A DNA stretch of 9,828 nt, from contig JBCDIQ010000215.1 of the NCBI GenBank assembly GCA_039024295.1, forward strand, positions 1 through 9,828. Reading direction: 5' to 3'. This DNA is from JBCDIQ01 sp039024295 (GTDB lineage Bacteria; Bacteroidota; Bacteroidia; J057). Shown piece after piece: positions 1-6,316 of the stretch (positions within the stretch are counted from its first letter, which is position 1; every line of letters begins with the position of its first letter). A program made the position numbers and the translations under genes. Under the pieces are notes generated by a model, which did no database searches, was not told the origin of the DNA, and worked only from the letters and a program-made list of their open reading frames with translations.

Positions 1-44
1 GAAGTTTGGTGGACAATTATGAAGACAGTTTTCGATTTTTGAAT

Positions 45-131
45 TTTCAGTTGTCAGTTTACGGTTTTCAGTAGTTGGATTTTATAAATCTACATAACTG
101 GAAACTGAGAACTGATCACCGGCAACTACTT
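45..131. repeat. Facing arrays of a 7-base repeat (NNNCAGT / ACTGNNN)
   Basis: On the left arm the tetramer CAGT occurs at 48, 55, 62 (as CGGT) and 69, an exact 7-base period. On the right arm ACTG occurs at 97, 104, 111, 118 (as ACCG) and 125 (as ACTA), again every 7 bases and in the opposite sense. The centre (78-90) is itself a dyad, GATTT-TAT-AAATC. The whole can fold into a long imperfect hairpin. It does not code. I recall similar imperfect ACTG-rich heptamer runs from intergenic regions of Bacteroidota genomes, but I cannot name a described family. Confidence 0.7.
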
Positions 132-185
132 TTAGGACTCTTGTTCTAATTACGATAAAAAAATTGGAACGACTGTCCTAAAAGT
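128..185. repeat. 23-bp imperfect inverted repeat
   Basis: The outer 11 bases are a perfect inverted pair, ACTTTTAGGAC at 128-138 and GTCCTAAAAGT at 175-185. The match continues inward after a 4-base mismatch (GTTC at 143-146 against GAAC at 167-170, plus AAT/ATT), giving about 18 of 23 matching positions around a 12-base A-rich loop. It sits just upstream of a possible promoter -7 element (205-212) for the exported-protein gene, so it could be an operator. It could also be a small mobile-element relic. Confidence 0.6.
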
Positions 186-204
186 GAAAAAATATTCAAT
201 TTTT

Positions 205-212
205 TAGATTTG
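205..212 (+). promoter_or_regulatory. Possible Bacteroidota -7 box for the exported-protein gene
   Basis: TAGATTTG fits the TANNTTTG element of Bacteroidota housekeeping promoters. No TTG is found 17-20 bases upstream; GTG at 184-186 is the closest, with an 18-base gap. The -33 position would touch the right arm of the inverted repeat ending at 185. Transcription would start near 219, about 100 bases before the chosen start codon. Confidence 0.35.
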
Positions 213-320
213 ATGATTTGAGTCTGTAAGAAGGATGGGGCAAAACGGACAGCCTAAATGTACCTCAATGGAAAAATTTGCGTTTTGATCGTTATAAGAA
301 ATCAGCTAAAGTCTATAATT

Positions 321-737
321 ATGTCTCTTATGAAAATCAGCCGACTGGTAATCAGTTCCTTTCTCTTATCTTTCCTGCTTTTATCAGTACAATCCGGTTA
401 CGCCCAAAGCCAGGATCCTATCAAACAGGCACTTAATGATGCCTTGAAAACTTATCTGGTAAATCAGAAGCCCTTCAAGGGATGCGAACATGACAACTGC
501 GCCCACAACTATGCAGGAAGCATAAAAATAACCAAGCGAGTTAAAGCTGGTAGCAAGCTTCAGGTCACAGGCATGGCAAAAGTGAAGTACAAAGGTCCAT
601 TTGACCACGGAGAAGGGGTAGTGACCTTTTTTGCTCAATTGGTCAAGCGAAATGGGCAGCCGGAAGTAGAGTTATTGAAATGGCAAAAAAGCCGCTGCAT
701 GAAGATGGAAACCTTGCTTGATCGAAGGGCTGGATAG
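321..737 (+). CDS. Small exported protein of unknown function
   Basis: I do not recognise the family. From the ATG at 321 the product has 138 residues. An upstream ATG at 258 would put 21 extra residues before the export signal, so 321 or the ATG at 330 is preferred. The N-terminus is a clear signal peptide: MKIS, then a run of Leu/Val/Ser/Phe, then a GYAQ-SQ cleavage region near residue 29, so the mature protein is probably periplasmic or outer-membrane associated. The mature part has a CEHDNC motif (two Cys four residues apart in an acidic, His-containing loop) and a third Cys near the C-terminus (RCMKMETLL), which could form a disulfide or bind metal. The middle, from about residue 65 to 120, has alternating charged and hydrophobic residues that suggest a beta-rich domain. 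The gene stands alone; a GC-rich hairpin follows the stop codon. Confidence 0.7.
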   Translation: MSLMKISRLVISSFLLSFLLLSVQSGYAQSQDPIKQALNDALKTYLVNQKPFKGCEHDNCAHNYAGSIKITKRVKAGSKLQVTGMAKVKYKGPFDHGEGVVTFFAQLVKRNGQPEVELLKWQKSRCMKMETLLDRRAG

Positions 738-752
738 CAAGTTTAGAAAAGA

Positions 753-810
753 CCCCAACCCTGTCCCTCGCAGCCGCAATAGATTCTCCAAAAACGAGGG
801 CAGGTTGGGG
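753..810. repeat. GC-rich hairpin after the exported-protein gene
   Basis: CCCCAACC (753-760) pairs with GGTTGGGG (803-810), and CCCTCG (765-770) pairs with CGAGGG (795-800), with small unequal internal loops (CTGT against CA). The stem is far richer in GC than the surrounding spacer. No T-run follows on either strand, so it is not a typical intrinsic terminator. It could act as a 3'-end stabiliser or be a repeat copy. Confidence 0.55.
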
Positions 811-854
811 ATTGACATACATATAATGCGGCATTCTTAAAAAGATACAGCCCA

Positions 855-911
855 TTTACAGAAAAAATATAGGCCGTTTCCCTAAATGGAAAACGGCCTA
901 TTTACTGTAAA
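855..911 (-). terminator. Intrinsic terminator of lon
   Basis: ATAGGCCGTTT (869-879) pairs perfectly with AAACGGCCTAT (891-901), with two further C-G pairs at the top and a 5-base loop. TTTACAG (855-861) and CTGTAAA (905-911) can extend the base. On the minus strand the stem is followed by a T-run (862-868), as expected for a Rho-independent terminator just after the lon stop codon (920-922). It may also limit read-through from the plus strand. Confidence 0.85.
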
Positions 912-919
912 GGTATTGC

Positions 920-3427
920 TTACTTAATTGTCTTCTTACTTTTAGCAGCCCCATTAGATTTCTGAGGTGCCGATTTACCCGTTGAAGCCTTTAGCTTTTC
1001 AGGCACCAATTTCATCGCATCAGGAATCGGCTTAGGCTCCAGGGCAATCTTGAGTACCTCGGCCATCGTCCGAACGTAATGAAAGGTGATCCCCTGAAGG
1101 TAATCTTCCTTGATCTCACTGACATCTTTGCGGTTGTCCTCACACATGATGATATCGGTAATGCCCGCCCGAACCGCAGCAAGCACCTTTTCTTTGATTC
1201 CTCCCACTGGTAGCACTTTTCCACGAAGGGTGATTTCTCCCGTCATGGCCAAATTGGAGGTTACCAAGCGTTGGGTAAACAGTGAAGCCAGCATGGTCAG
1301 CAGGGTAATGCCTGCAGATGGCCCATCTTTAGGAGTCGCCCCTGCCGGAATATGAATGTGCACATCCCAACTTTTAAAGGCTTCATTCGGGATGTTGAGT
1401 TTCTTGGCCGTAGCCCGGAGATAGGTATATGCCAATGTAGCAGACTCCTTCATCACGCTCCCCAATTGGCCTGTCATGCTCAATTTACCGTTTCCGGGGG
1501 TAAGGGTTCCTTCAATAAACAGGATATCACCTCCAACATAGGTCCATGCCAGCCCTACTGCAACGCCGGGCACATCCAACTTCTTGTATTCTTCGACTTC
1601 GTATTTTTTCACGCCGAGGAACTCTTCCAGGTTCCGTTCAGATACCCGAACACTCTTGCGGTCATTCATGACAATCTCTTTGGCAACCGATCGGCAGACC
1701 GCCGCTATTTGCTGCTTAAGCTTCCGAACCCCAGCTTCTCTGGTGTAATTTTCAATGATGAGCTTGATGGCCTTCTCCGATATATTCAGGTTCGAGGCGG
1801 TCAATCCATGTTCTTTCCTTAAATCTGGAACCAGGTGTCGCTTGGCAATCTCAGCCTTCTCCTCCAATGAGTAACTATTTAGCTCAATGATTTCCATTCG
1901 ATCCCTTAAAGCAGGATGAATGGTAGAAAGCCGGTTAGCAGTGGCAATGAACATCACCCGTGACAGGTCATATTCTACTTCCAGAAAATTATCCCGGAAA
2001 GTACTGTTTTGCTCAGGGTCCAATACTTCTAACAGTGCAGATGCAGGATCCCCTCGCTGGCTGGCTCCCACCTTATCAATCTCATCCAGCATGAAAACTG
2101 GATTACTTGTTTCACACCGTTTAAATCCCTGTATGATCCGACCAGGCATGGCTCCAATGTAAGTGCGTCGGTGACCGCGTATTTCCGCTTCGTCATGGAC
2201 TCCTCCGAGAGAAATCCGGACAAAGTCCTTGCCCAGTGCTTTTGCAATGGATTTCCCCAAAGAAGTTTTTCCTACGCCAGGAGGGCCGTAGAAGCACAAA
2301 ATTGGGGCTTTTTTATCGGCCCTAAGCTTGAGTACCGCCAGCTGCTCCAAAATCCGGTCCTTGACCTTTTCTAATCCATAATGGTCATGATCCAGGACTT
2401 TCTTAACCTCGGCAAACTCAAATGAATCGTCTGCATATTTTTCCCAGGGAAGCTCTAACAGGCGCTCCAGGTAATTCGTTACAATTGCATAATCCGGCAT
2501 GGCAGGGGTTAGCCTACTCAGACGAGCCATTTCTTTTTCAAAAACCTCCTTCACCTCGATGGGCCATTCCTTTTCGAGGGAACGAGCACGAAATTCCTCT
2601 ACCTCGGACTCATAAACATCATCTCCCAGTTCATCCTGAATGGCACGAATCTGCTGACGCAAAATGTATTCGCGTTGCTGGTTGTCCATGTCAATCTTAA
2701 CCTTCGTCTGAATCTCTTCGCTTAGCTCTAATACCTGCAGCTCGCTGGTCAGGTATCGGAGAACCTCCTCTGCTTTTTCCTGCAAGGCTGGGATTTCCAA
2801 AATTTTCTGCTTTTCCCCTACCTCCAGGTTGAGGTTGGAAGCAATGAAATGCGTGAGCTGCGAAAGTGAATCAATGTTATCAAGCGCAATTCTCGCTTCC
2901 GAGGGTATCTGAGGAGAAAGGTCAATGATTTGGTACGCCTTTTCTTTGAGGTTGTACAATAATGCTTTCGCCTTATCTTCCTTTGGTTTACTCTCCCGAA
3001 TCCCCCTCACGGTCGCTTTGAAATAGGGGGTTTCCTCCACATAATCCATTACCAAGCACTTATATCGCCCTTGTATAACAATGGTGATACTGCCATCTGG
3101 CATTTTGATCATCTTCAGGATGCGTGCAACTGTCCCGAAATTGTATAGATCATCAGGCCTAGGGTCTTCTATATCAAAGTTGACTTGTGTGACAACTCCG
3201 ATCAGCCGCTCCTTGGTTTTGTAGGCGTCTCTAACCAAATGTATGGACTTATCCCTACCTACGGTGATAGGAATAACCACGCCAGGAAATAGCACGGTAT
3301 TTTTTAAGGGCAATATGCCAATTGGGCCTTTAGGATCTTCTTCAATCCGCATGTTTTCCCCTTCCCCTGGTATTTCAGAAAAATCGTTATCTAAAAAAAT
3401 TTCGCTATCCAAGTTAAATAATGTCAT
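920..3427 (-). CDS. lon: ATP-dependent protease Lon (endopeptidase La)
   Basis: Lon is a cytoplasmic hexameric AAA+ serine protease that unfolds and degrades damaged and short-lived regulatory proteins. The chosen start gives 835 residues, slightly longer than the roughly 780-820 usual for the family. Visible in order: N-terminal LON substrate-binding domain (about 35-235, beginning GILPLKNTVLFPGV), a coiled-coil linker, Walker A GPPGVGKT (381-388), Walker B VFMLDEIDK (444-452), sensor TAN (496-498), an LRDR arginine region (about 507-510) and the protease domain with catalytic Ser704 in KDGPSAG and Lys747 in GGIKEK. The Ser-Lys spacing of 43 equals that of E. coli Lon. The tail is a Lys/Ser/Ala-rich extension. 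The frame stays open to 3517, but those 30 residues look unlike Lon and a possible promoter box falls over that upstream ATG, so the ATG at 3427 is preferred. A strong terminator follows. Confidence 0.97.
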   Translation of the reverse strand: MTLFNLDSEIFLDNDFSEIPGEGENMRIEEDPKGPIGILPLKNTVLFPGVVIPITVGRDKSIHLVRDAYKTKERLIGVVTQVNFDIEDPRPDDLYNFGTVARILKMIKMPDGSITIVIQGRYKCLVMDYVEETPYFKATVRGIRESKPKEDKAKALLYNLKEKAYQIIDLSPQIPSEARIALDNIDSLSQLTHFIASNLNLEVGEKQKILEIPALQEKAEEVLRYLTSELQVLELSEEIQTKVKIDMDNQQREYILRQQIRAIQDELGDDVYESEVEEFRARSLEKEWPIEVKEVFEKEMARLSRLTPAMPDYAIVTNYLERLLELPWEKYADDSFEFAEVKKVLDHDHYGLEKVKDRILEQLAVLKLRADKKAPILCFYGPPGVGKTSLGKSIAKALGKDFVRISLGGVHDEAEIRGHRRTYIGAMPGRIIQGFKRCETSNPVFMLDEIDKVGASQRGDPASALLEVLDPEQNSTFRDNFLEVEYDLSRVMFIATANRLSTIHPALRDRMEIIELNSYSLEEKAEIAKRHLVPDLRKEHGLTASNLNISEKAIKLIIENYTREAGVRKLKQQIAAVCRSVAKEIVMNDRKSVRVSERNLEEFLGVKKYEVEEYKKLDVPGVAVGLAWTYVGGDILFIEGTLTPGNGKLSMTGQLGSVMKESATLAYTYLRATAKKLNIPNEAFKSWDVHIHIPAGATPKDGPSAGITLLTMLASLFTQRLVTSNLAMTGEITLRGKVLPVGGIKEKVLAAVRAGITDIIMCEDNRKDVSEIKEDYLQGITFHYVRTMAEVLKIALEPKPIPDAMKLVPEKLKASTGKSAPQKSNGAAKSKKTIK

Positions 3428-3514
3428 GTTGTCACTGGGTTGGCAGCATTTTGCCTGACAAGGTGCCAGTATCGCCACGAAATTGGGCTTAAAAACGTTT
3501 AGCCTACATAGGTG

Positions 3515-3522
3515 CAAACCTA
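3515..3522 (-). promoter_or_regulatory. Possible -7 box for lon
   Basis: On the minus strand this reads TAGGTTTG, matching TANNTTTG. The -33 region is T-rich but has no exact TTG. It predicts a transcript start near 3508 and a leader of about 80 bases before the ATG at 3427, and it excludes the ATG at 3517 as the start. Confidence 0.4.
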
Positions 3523-3542
3523 ATGCCTAATATCCAGAAAAT

Positions 3543-3573
3543 TTGCACGCTAATGTGATGCTGCGTTGATTTG
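3543..3573 (+). promoter_or_regulatory. Possible promoter for the DUF5606-like gene
   Basis: TTG at 3543-3545 lies 20 bases before TTGATTTG (3566-3573), which differs from TANNTTTG at one fixed position. Transcription would start about 20 bases before the ATG at 3602. The lon and DUF5606-like promoters would then sit back to back within 3515-3573. Confidence 0.3.
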
Positions 3574-3601
3574 CAGTTCAACAACCCAATTGACCAAATA
3601 A

Positions 3602-4036
3602 ATGAGTATTGAATTCAAGGATGTAGCCGCCCTTACTGGTGCCCCCGGATTATTTCATGTGGTAAAAGCAGACGACCGGGCCATCATTGTGGAGACCCTC
3701 GATGACAAAAAAAAGCGCCAAATGATTCGCGGCAACATGATGTTGTCCAAACTGACTGATATCAGCATCTTCACCAAAGAAGAGAGTGCGCCCTTAGTCG
3801 ATGTACTCAAGGCCATCAAAGAAAAATATGGCACAGAGCTTCCAGTTACAAAAAAGAGTAGTAAGCAAGAATTGATGAGTTTCCTAGAAGAGGTACTTCC
3901 TGACCTCGACAAAGAGCGTGTTTACCCCTCAAATGTAAAAAAACTACTAGGCTGGTACGACATTCTCACTGCCGAAGGAGTTGAGTTTGAGCTTCCCCAA
4001 GAGGCTAGCTCAGATGGAGGGGATGAGGAAGAATGA
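3602..4036 (+). CDS. DUF5606-like conserved Bacteroidota protein
   Basis: A 144-residue cytoplasmic protein with no signal peptide or membrane segment. The N-terminal half (about 1-60: EFKDVAALTGAPGLFHV, then IIVETLDDKK and SKLTDISIFT) matches what I know of the DUF5606 family, a small beta-rich domain found mostly in Bacteroidota and usually described as hypothetical. The C-terminal half (about 63-128) is helical, with KYGTELPV and VYPSNVKKLLGWYDIL, as in the paired domain that often follows DUF5606. The last dozen residues are acidic (ending GGDEEE). Its biochemical role is unknown. It diverges from lon with 174 bases between the start codons, so the two may share control, but no functional link can be read from the sequence. 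Confidence 0.8.
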   Translation: MSIEFKDVAALTGAPGLFHVVKADDRAIIVETLDDKKKRQMIRGNMMLSKLTDISIFTKEESAPLVDVLKAIKEKYGTELPVTKKSSKQELMSFLEEVLPDLDKERVYPSNVKKLLGWYDILTAEGVEFELPQEASSDGGDEEE

Positions 4037-4101
4037 TATCTGATAAAGGAGGCCATTTTAATATGACCTTTGACTGAAAGGCGACTACGGTAAACAAAAT
4101 C

Positions 4102-4863
4102 CTAGTCCAGTTCCTGTAGAATTAGTCGTGCCTTTTCTTTTCGGCTTTGACTGGCACCCGCCTGCACTTCCATCAAAAGCGGAATAGCTTCTGGAACCTG
4201 GTCCCCTTTCAAATAGGCCAAGGCTAGGTACCATTTTGCACGTAAGGTTACCGATGGTAAGCTTTGAGGGTCATTTTTCACGCCATTTAGCTCTACCTTG
4301 GCAGCATCAAGTTCATTTAACCGGATGAGACAAACCGCTAATTGAAGACGAGCCATTCGGGCATCGGGATTTTGATCAATGTACGCCCTGAATAGTTGAA
4401 CTGCTTCTTTATTATTGCCAGATTCGGCTTTCTCAATGGCTTGGGAAAGAGATTGGCGATTGTTAGGTCCTCTATTTAACCCCGTAGCAGGCATATCCAT
4501 ATACATGCTAACCAGTTCCTGGTTGCTTGCGGGTCGGTTTAATAAATAAGCGCCTCCAACCAACACTAACAACGTAATCGCGGCAGCCATCAAGTACGGA
4601 TACAAACTTTTTTTCTTGGGTGCTGCTTCGGCAGATACGAAAGCATTTGATTTCTCTTTTATTACCGCTTGAAGACCCTTTTGAACCTTGAAAATTTCCT
4701 CACGGGATTTTCCTTCTTCAAAAAGGGCACGTTCCAATTCTTCCATGGCCAAAGCAAACGCAGTATCAGTTTTGAGCCTGGCTTCGATACTGCGCTGGCT
4801 GTCCAGGTCTCCCTTATCCTGAAGGAAGTCCAACATTTCCTGTATGTCAGCAAATTGGGACAT
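4102..4863 (-). CDS. Membrane protein with TPR-like repeats, probable sigma-factor regulator
   Basis: A 253-residue protein encoded 51 bases downstream of the sigma-factor gene on the same strand. The N-terminal cytoplasmic part (1-85) is helical and charged (DFLQDKGDLDSQRSIEARL; the 42-70 stretch looks like a coiled coil), in the position where anti-sigma domains sit. A KKK triplet (83-85) precedes one membrane segment (about 88-108), predicting the N-terminus inside. The outer part (about 137-253) has helix pairs with TPR-like spacing (EAVQLFRAYIDQNPDARMARLQ, LDAAKVELNGV, WYLALAYLKGDQVPEAIPLLMEV). No zinc-binding HxxxCxxC motif is seen, so it is not a ZAS-type anti-sigma factor. The role as regulator of the adjacent sigma factor is inferred from gene order and topology; a general TPR scaffold protein is the alternative. 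Confidence 0.75.
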   Translation of the reverse strand: MSQFADIQEMLDFLQDKGDLDSQRSIEARLKTDTAFALAMEELERALFEEGKSREEIFKVQKGLQAVIKEKSNAFVSAEAAPKKKSLYPYLMAAAITLLVLVGGAYLLNRPASNQELVSMYMDMPATGLNRGPNNRQSLSQAIEKAESGNNKEAVQLFRAYIDQNPDARMARLQLAVCLIRLNELDAAKVELNGVKNDPQSLPSVTLRAKWYLALAYLKGDQVPEAIPLLMEVQAGASQSRKEKARLILQELD

Positions 4864-4866
4864 GGG

Positions 4867-4907
4867 TTGAGGGTTGGTTATCAGTTGTGTGCGTTTATTT
4901 GAGGGTT
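4867..4907 (-). repeat. 9-bp direct repeat in the sigma/TPR-protein spacer
   Basis: TTGAGGGTT occurs at 4867-4875 and again at 4899-4907 (AACCCTCAA on the coding strand), 32 bases apart, within the 51-base gap just before the start codon of the membrane protein. It may be chance or may affect translation of the second gene. No Shine-Dalgarno sequence is visible. Confidence 0.4.
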
Positions 4908-4914
4908 AAAAACA

Positions 4915-5538
4915 TTATCGATTAAAATATCCCGAAAATTCCGTTCCCAGTTGATTTTTGAGCTTTTTTAGCGAGCGGTCTTTCAATCCGCGAACCTGGT
5001 TAAATGTCCAACCAGTTTCCTGCATCACTTCCTGGTAGCTTTTCTGCTCAAAGTACAAATGGTGTATGCATCGTTTTTCTTTATCATTTAAAAAGGTGAT
5101 GGCATCCTGGAGGTAGTTGTTATCCAACTGAAAATCGATTTTACCGCCCTGAGAGACTACCTGCTCAGTGTGGTCCTGCTTTTCAATGTAGTCTCGGCGG
5201 ATTTTTGCCCGTCGATTCATGTCATGAAGGGTATTCCAGATCACCTTACACAGCCATGCTTTCACATTTCGGATCTCATCGAGTGTTTTAAGCTTTTCTG
5301 TCAGTTTAAGGAATAGCTCATTGGCTACATCTTTGGTTTCTTCTTCATCCTTCACATATCGAACGATAAGTCCAACAATCAAGGATTGATAACGGTCCAT
5401 CAAAGCGGCGATGGCACGACTGTCATTGTGCTCACGATAATGAGCAACCAATGCTTGATCAGATAAAGCTGACAACTTACGGGCAGTCTGCCGCTGATCT
5501 AAAAACTTGATGACTACAGCCAGGAACACGGGCACCAA
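4915..5538 (-). CDS. ECF-type RNA polymerase sigma factor
   Basis: A sigma-70 family protein of about 200 residues that would direct RNA polymerase to a specific regulon. Region 2 spans about residues 45-113: ALMDRYQSLIVGLIVRYV, then EETKDVANELFLKL (the -10 recognition and core-binding helix pattern) and VKAWLCKVIWNTLHDMNRR. Region 4 spans about 143-196 and has a helix-turn-helix (EKRCIHHLYFEQKSYQEVMQ, then TFNQVRGLKDRSLKKLK). Only regions 2 and 4 are present, as in ECF factors. The start is unsettled: no ATG occurs before residue 47. TTG at 5538 or GTG at 5535 or 5529 must be used, and an upstream -7 box at 5546-5553 lies very close. The gene heads an operon with the TPR membrane protein. 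Confidence 0.88.
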   Translation of the reverse strand: MVPVFLAVVIKFLDQRQTARKLSALSDQALVAHYREHNDSRAIAALMDRYQSLIVGLIVRYVKDEEETKDVANELFLKLTEKLKTLDEIRNVKAWLCKVIWNTLHDMNRRAKIRRDYIEKQDHTEQVVSQGGKIDFQLDNNYLQDAITFLNDKEKRCIHHLYFEQKSYQEVMQETGWTFNQVRGLKDRSLKKLKNQLGTEFSGYFNR

Positions 5539-5545
5539 TTTTTAC

Positions 5546-5553
5546 CAAAGGTA
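5546..5553 (-). promoter_or_regulatory. Possible -7 box for the sigma operon
   Basis: On the minus strand this reads TACCTTTG, an exact TANNTTTG match. No TTG is present 17-20 bases upstream; that position is covered by one arm of an 11-bp inverted repeat (5568-5578). An atypical -33 element could mean activator-dependent or self-directed transcription. The transcript would begin only a few bases before the TTG/GTG start codons. Confidence 0.4.
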
Positions 5554-5567
5554 ATAGATTCTTGCTG

Positions 5568-5631
5568 CTGGATGAAATTCATCTGTTTGGGAAACATGAC
5601 GCACCAACAAATTCAATTACATTTCATCCAG
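5568..5631. repeat. 11-bp inverted repeat upstream of the sigma operon
   Basis: CTGGATGAAAT (5568-5578) and ATTTCATCCAG (5621-5631) are perfect reverse complements 42 bases apart. The left arm overlaps a second small palindrome, GATGAA-A-TTCATC (5571-5583). The left arm occupies the expected -33 position of the sigma promoter, so the repeat is placed to be an operator. Confidence 0.55.
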
Positions 5632-5684
5632 GCATTTTTTTCCATAATTGGATTATGTAGATAACCTGTTCCAATTTTTCCTTG

Positions 5685-6077
5685 CTATTCATGTCCAATT
5701 ACCGCAGTCACTTCCACTTCTACCAGTAGCTGGCTGTCGATTAGCTTATATACCTCCACCATGGTAGCAGCAGGGCGGATATCTTTGAACACTTCCTCAT
5801 GGGCCTTGCCAACCTCTTCCCAAAATTCTATGTCGGTGACATACATACGGGTGCGTATGACATCTTCCATCTTGGCTCCGGCATCTTCCAGGGCCTGCTG
5901 GATTTTTAAGAAAATGAATTGGGCTTGTCGATATGGATCACCTGGAAATAAAGGCCCCGCTTCATTTGAGGCTGTGGTTCCTGCCACTTCTACCAAATTT
6001 CCAATCCTTACTGCACGAGAATACCCCACTTTGGCTTCCCAGGGGCTTCCCGAAGAAATATTTTGTCGCTTATTCAT
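5685..6077 (-). CDS. RidA (YjgF/YER057c/UK114) family protein lacking the catalytic Arg
   Basis: A 130-residue cytoplasmic protein of the Rid family. RidA members form trimers and hydrolyse reactive enamine/imine intermediates made by PLP enzymes. Family features are SRAVRIGNLVEVAGTT near the N-terminus, QAQFIFLKIQQALEDAGAKMEDVIRTRMYVTDI in the middle and the C-terminal RPAATMVEV followed by LLVEVEVTAVI. In E. coli RidA the last motif reads PARSCVEV, with Arg105 binding the substrate carboxylate. Here the aligned residue is Ala104 (PAATMVEV), as in several Rid subgroups outside the RidA branch, so 2-aminoacrylate deaminase activity should not be assumed. The ATG at 6077 is preferred over the TTG at 6092. 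The gene lies upstream of and on the same strand as the sigma operon, 146 bases away, and diverges from the thioredoxin-fold gene. Confidence 0.92.
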   Translation of the reverse strand: MNKRQNISSGSPWEAKVGYSRAVRIGNLVEVAGTTASNEAGPLFPGDPYRQAQFIFLKIQQALEDAGAKMEDVIRTRMYVTDIEFWEEVGKAHEEVFKDIRPAATMVEVYKLIDSQLLVEVEVTAVIGHE

Positions 6078-6249
6078 ACTACAATGAACCAATTGATCTT
6101 ATCTTAAAATTGACTCCCCAGATATTTATCCCCACCTTCGCATATGCCACGTGTCGATTTCAGCTATGCAAAAGATAGTTACCGGTAAGCCCTATGCTTA
6201 CATGAAAAATTGAGGGGTAAGATACGCATACATCCTTGATGTGTCATGT

Positions 6250-6272
6250 GAGCAGTTTAGCCTAAGCTGCTC
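6250..6272. repeat. Perfect-stem hairpin between the Rid and thioredoxin-fold genes
   Basis: GAGCAGTTTA (6250-6259) pairs with TAAGCTGCTC (6263-6272) over 10 positions (nine Watson-Crick and one G-T wobble when transcribed on the plus strand), with a 3-base loop GCC. No T-run follows on either strand. It lies in the divergent spacer 75 bases before the thioredoxin-fold ATG and could be an operator or leader hairpin. Confidence 0.55.
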
Positions 6273-6316
6273 AGCCAAGTTCAGCCCTACTCCATTCGAA
6301 TAAGAAAAATCTAAAC

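Larger units (their letters stand above)
1..320. other. Non-coding left end with two dyad elements
   Basis: No supportable gene lies here. A short open frame from base 1 ends with TGA at 40-42 and could be the tail of a gene outside the window, but 13 codons are too few to judge. The stretch is AT-rich and holds the facing heptamer arrays (45-131), the imperfect inverted repeat (128-185) and a possible promoter element (205-212), each listed separately. Confidence 0.6.

Noticed and set aside
1..42. Possible C-terminal end of an upstream gene (open frame to TGA at 40-42).
   Set aside because: Only 13 codons are visible and another frame is open for longer, so no coding call can be supported.
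45..131. The regular repeats could suggest a CRISPR array.
   Set aside because: The unit is only 7 bases with a 4-base core, the arms face each other, and there are no spacers or cas genes.
643..855. A 70-codon minus-strand frame between the exported-protein gene and lon.
   Set aside because: It runs across the GC-rich hairpin and antisense to the end of a convincing gene, with no recognisable domain.
1110..3458. Several plus-strand frames of 67-156 codons inside lon.
   Set aside because: They are antisense shadows of a highly conserved gene and have no domain-like sequence.
4037..4101. Weak inverted match (AAAGGAGGCCAT against ATGACCTTT) between converging genes as a terminator.
   Set aside because: The stem is short and interrupted, and no T-run follows on either strand.
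5646..5676. AATTGGA/TCCAATT hairpin downstream of the Rid gene as its terminator.
   Set aside because: The T-run follows on the plus strand, not on the strand of the Rid gene, and the 7-bp stem has a 17-base loop.
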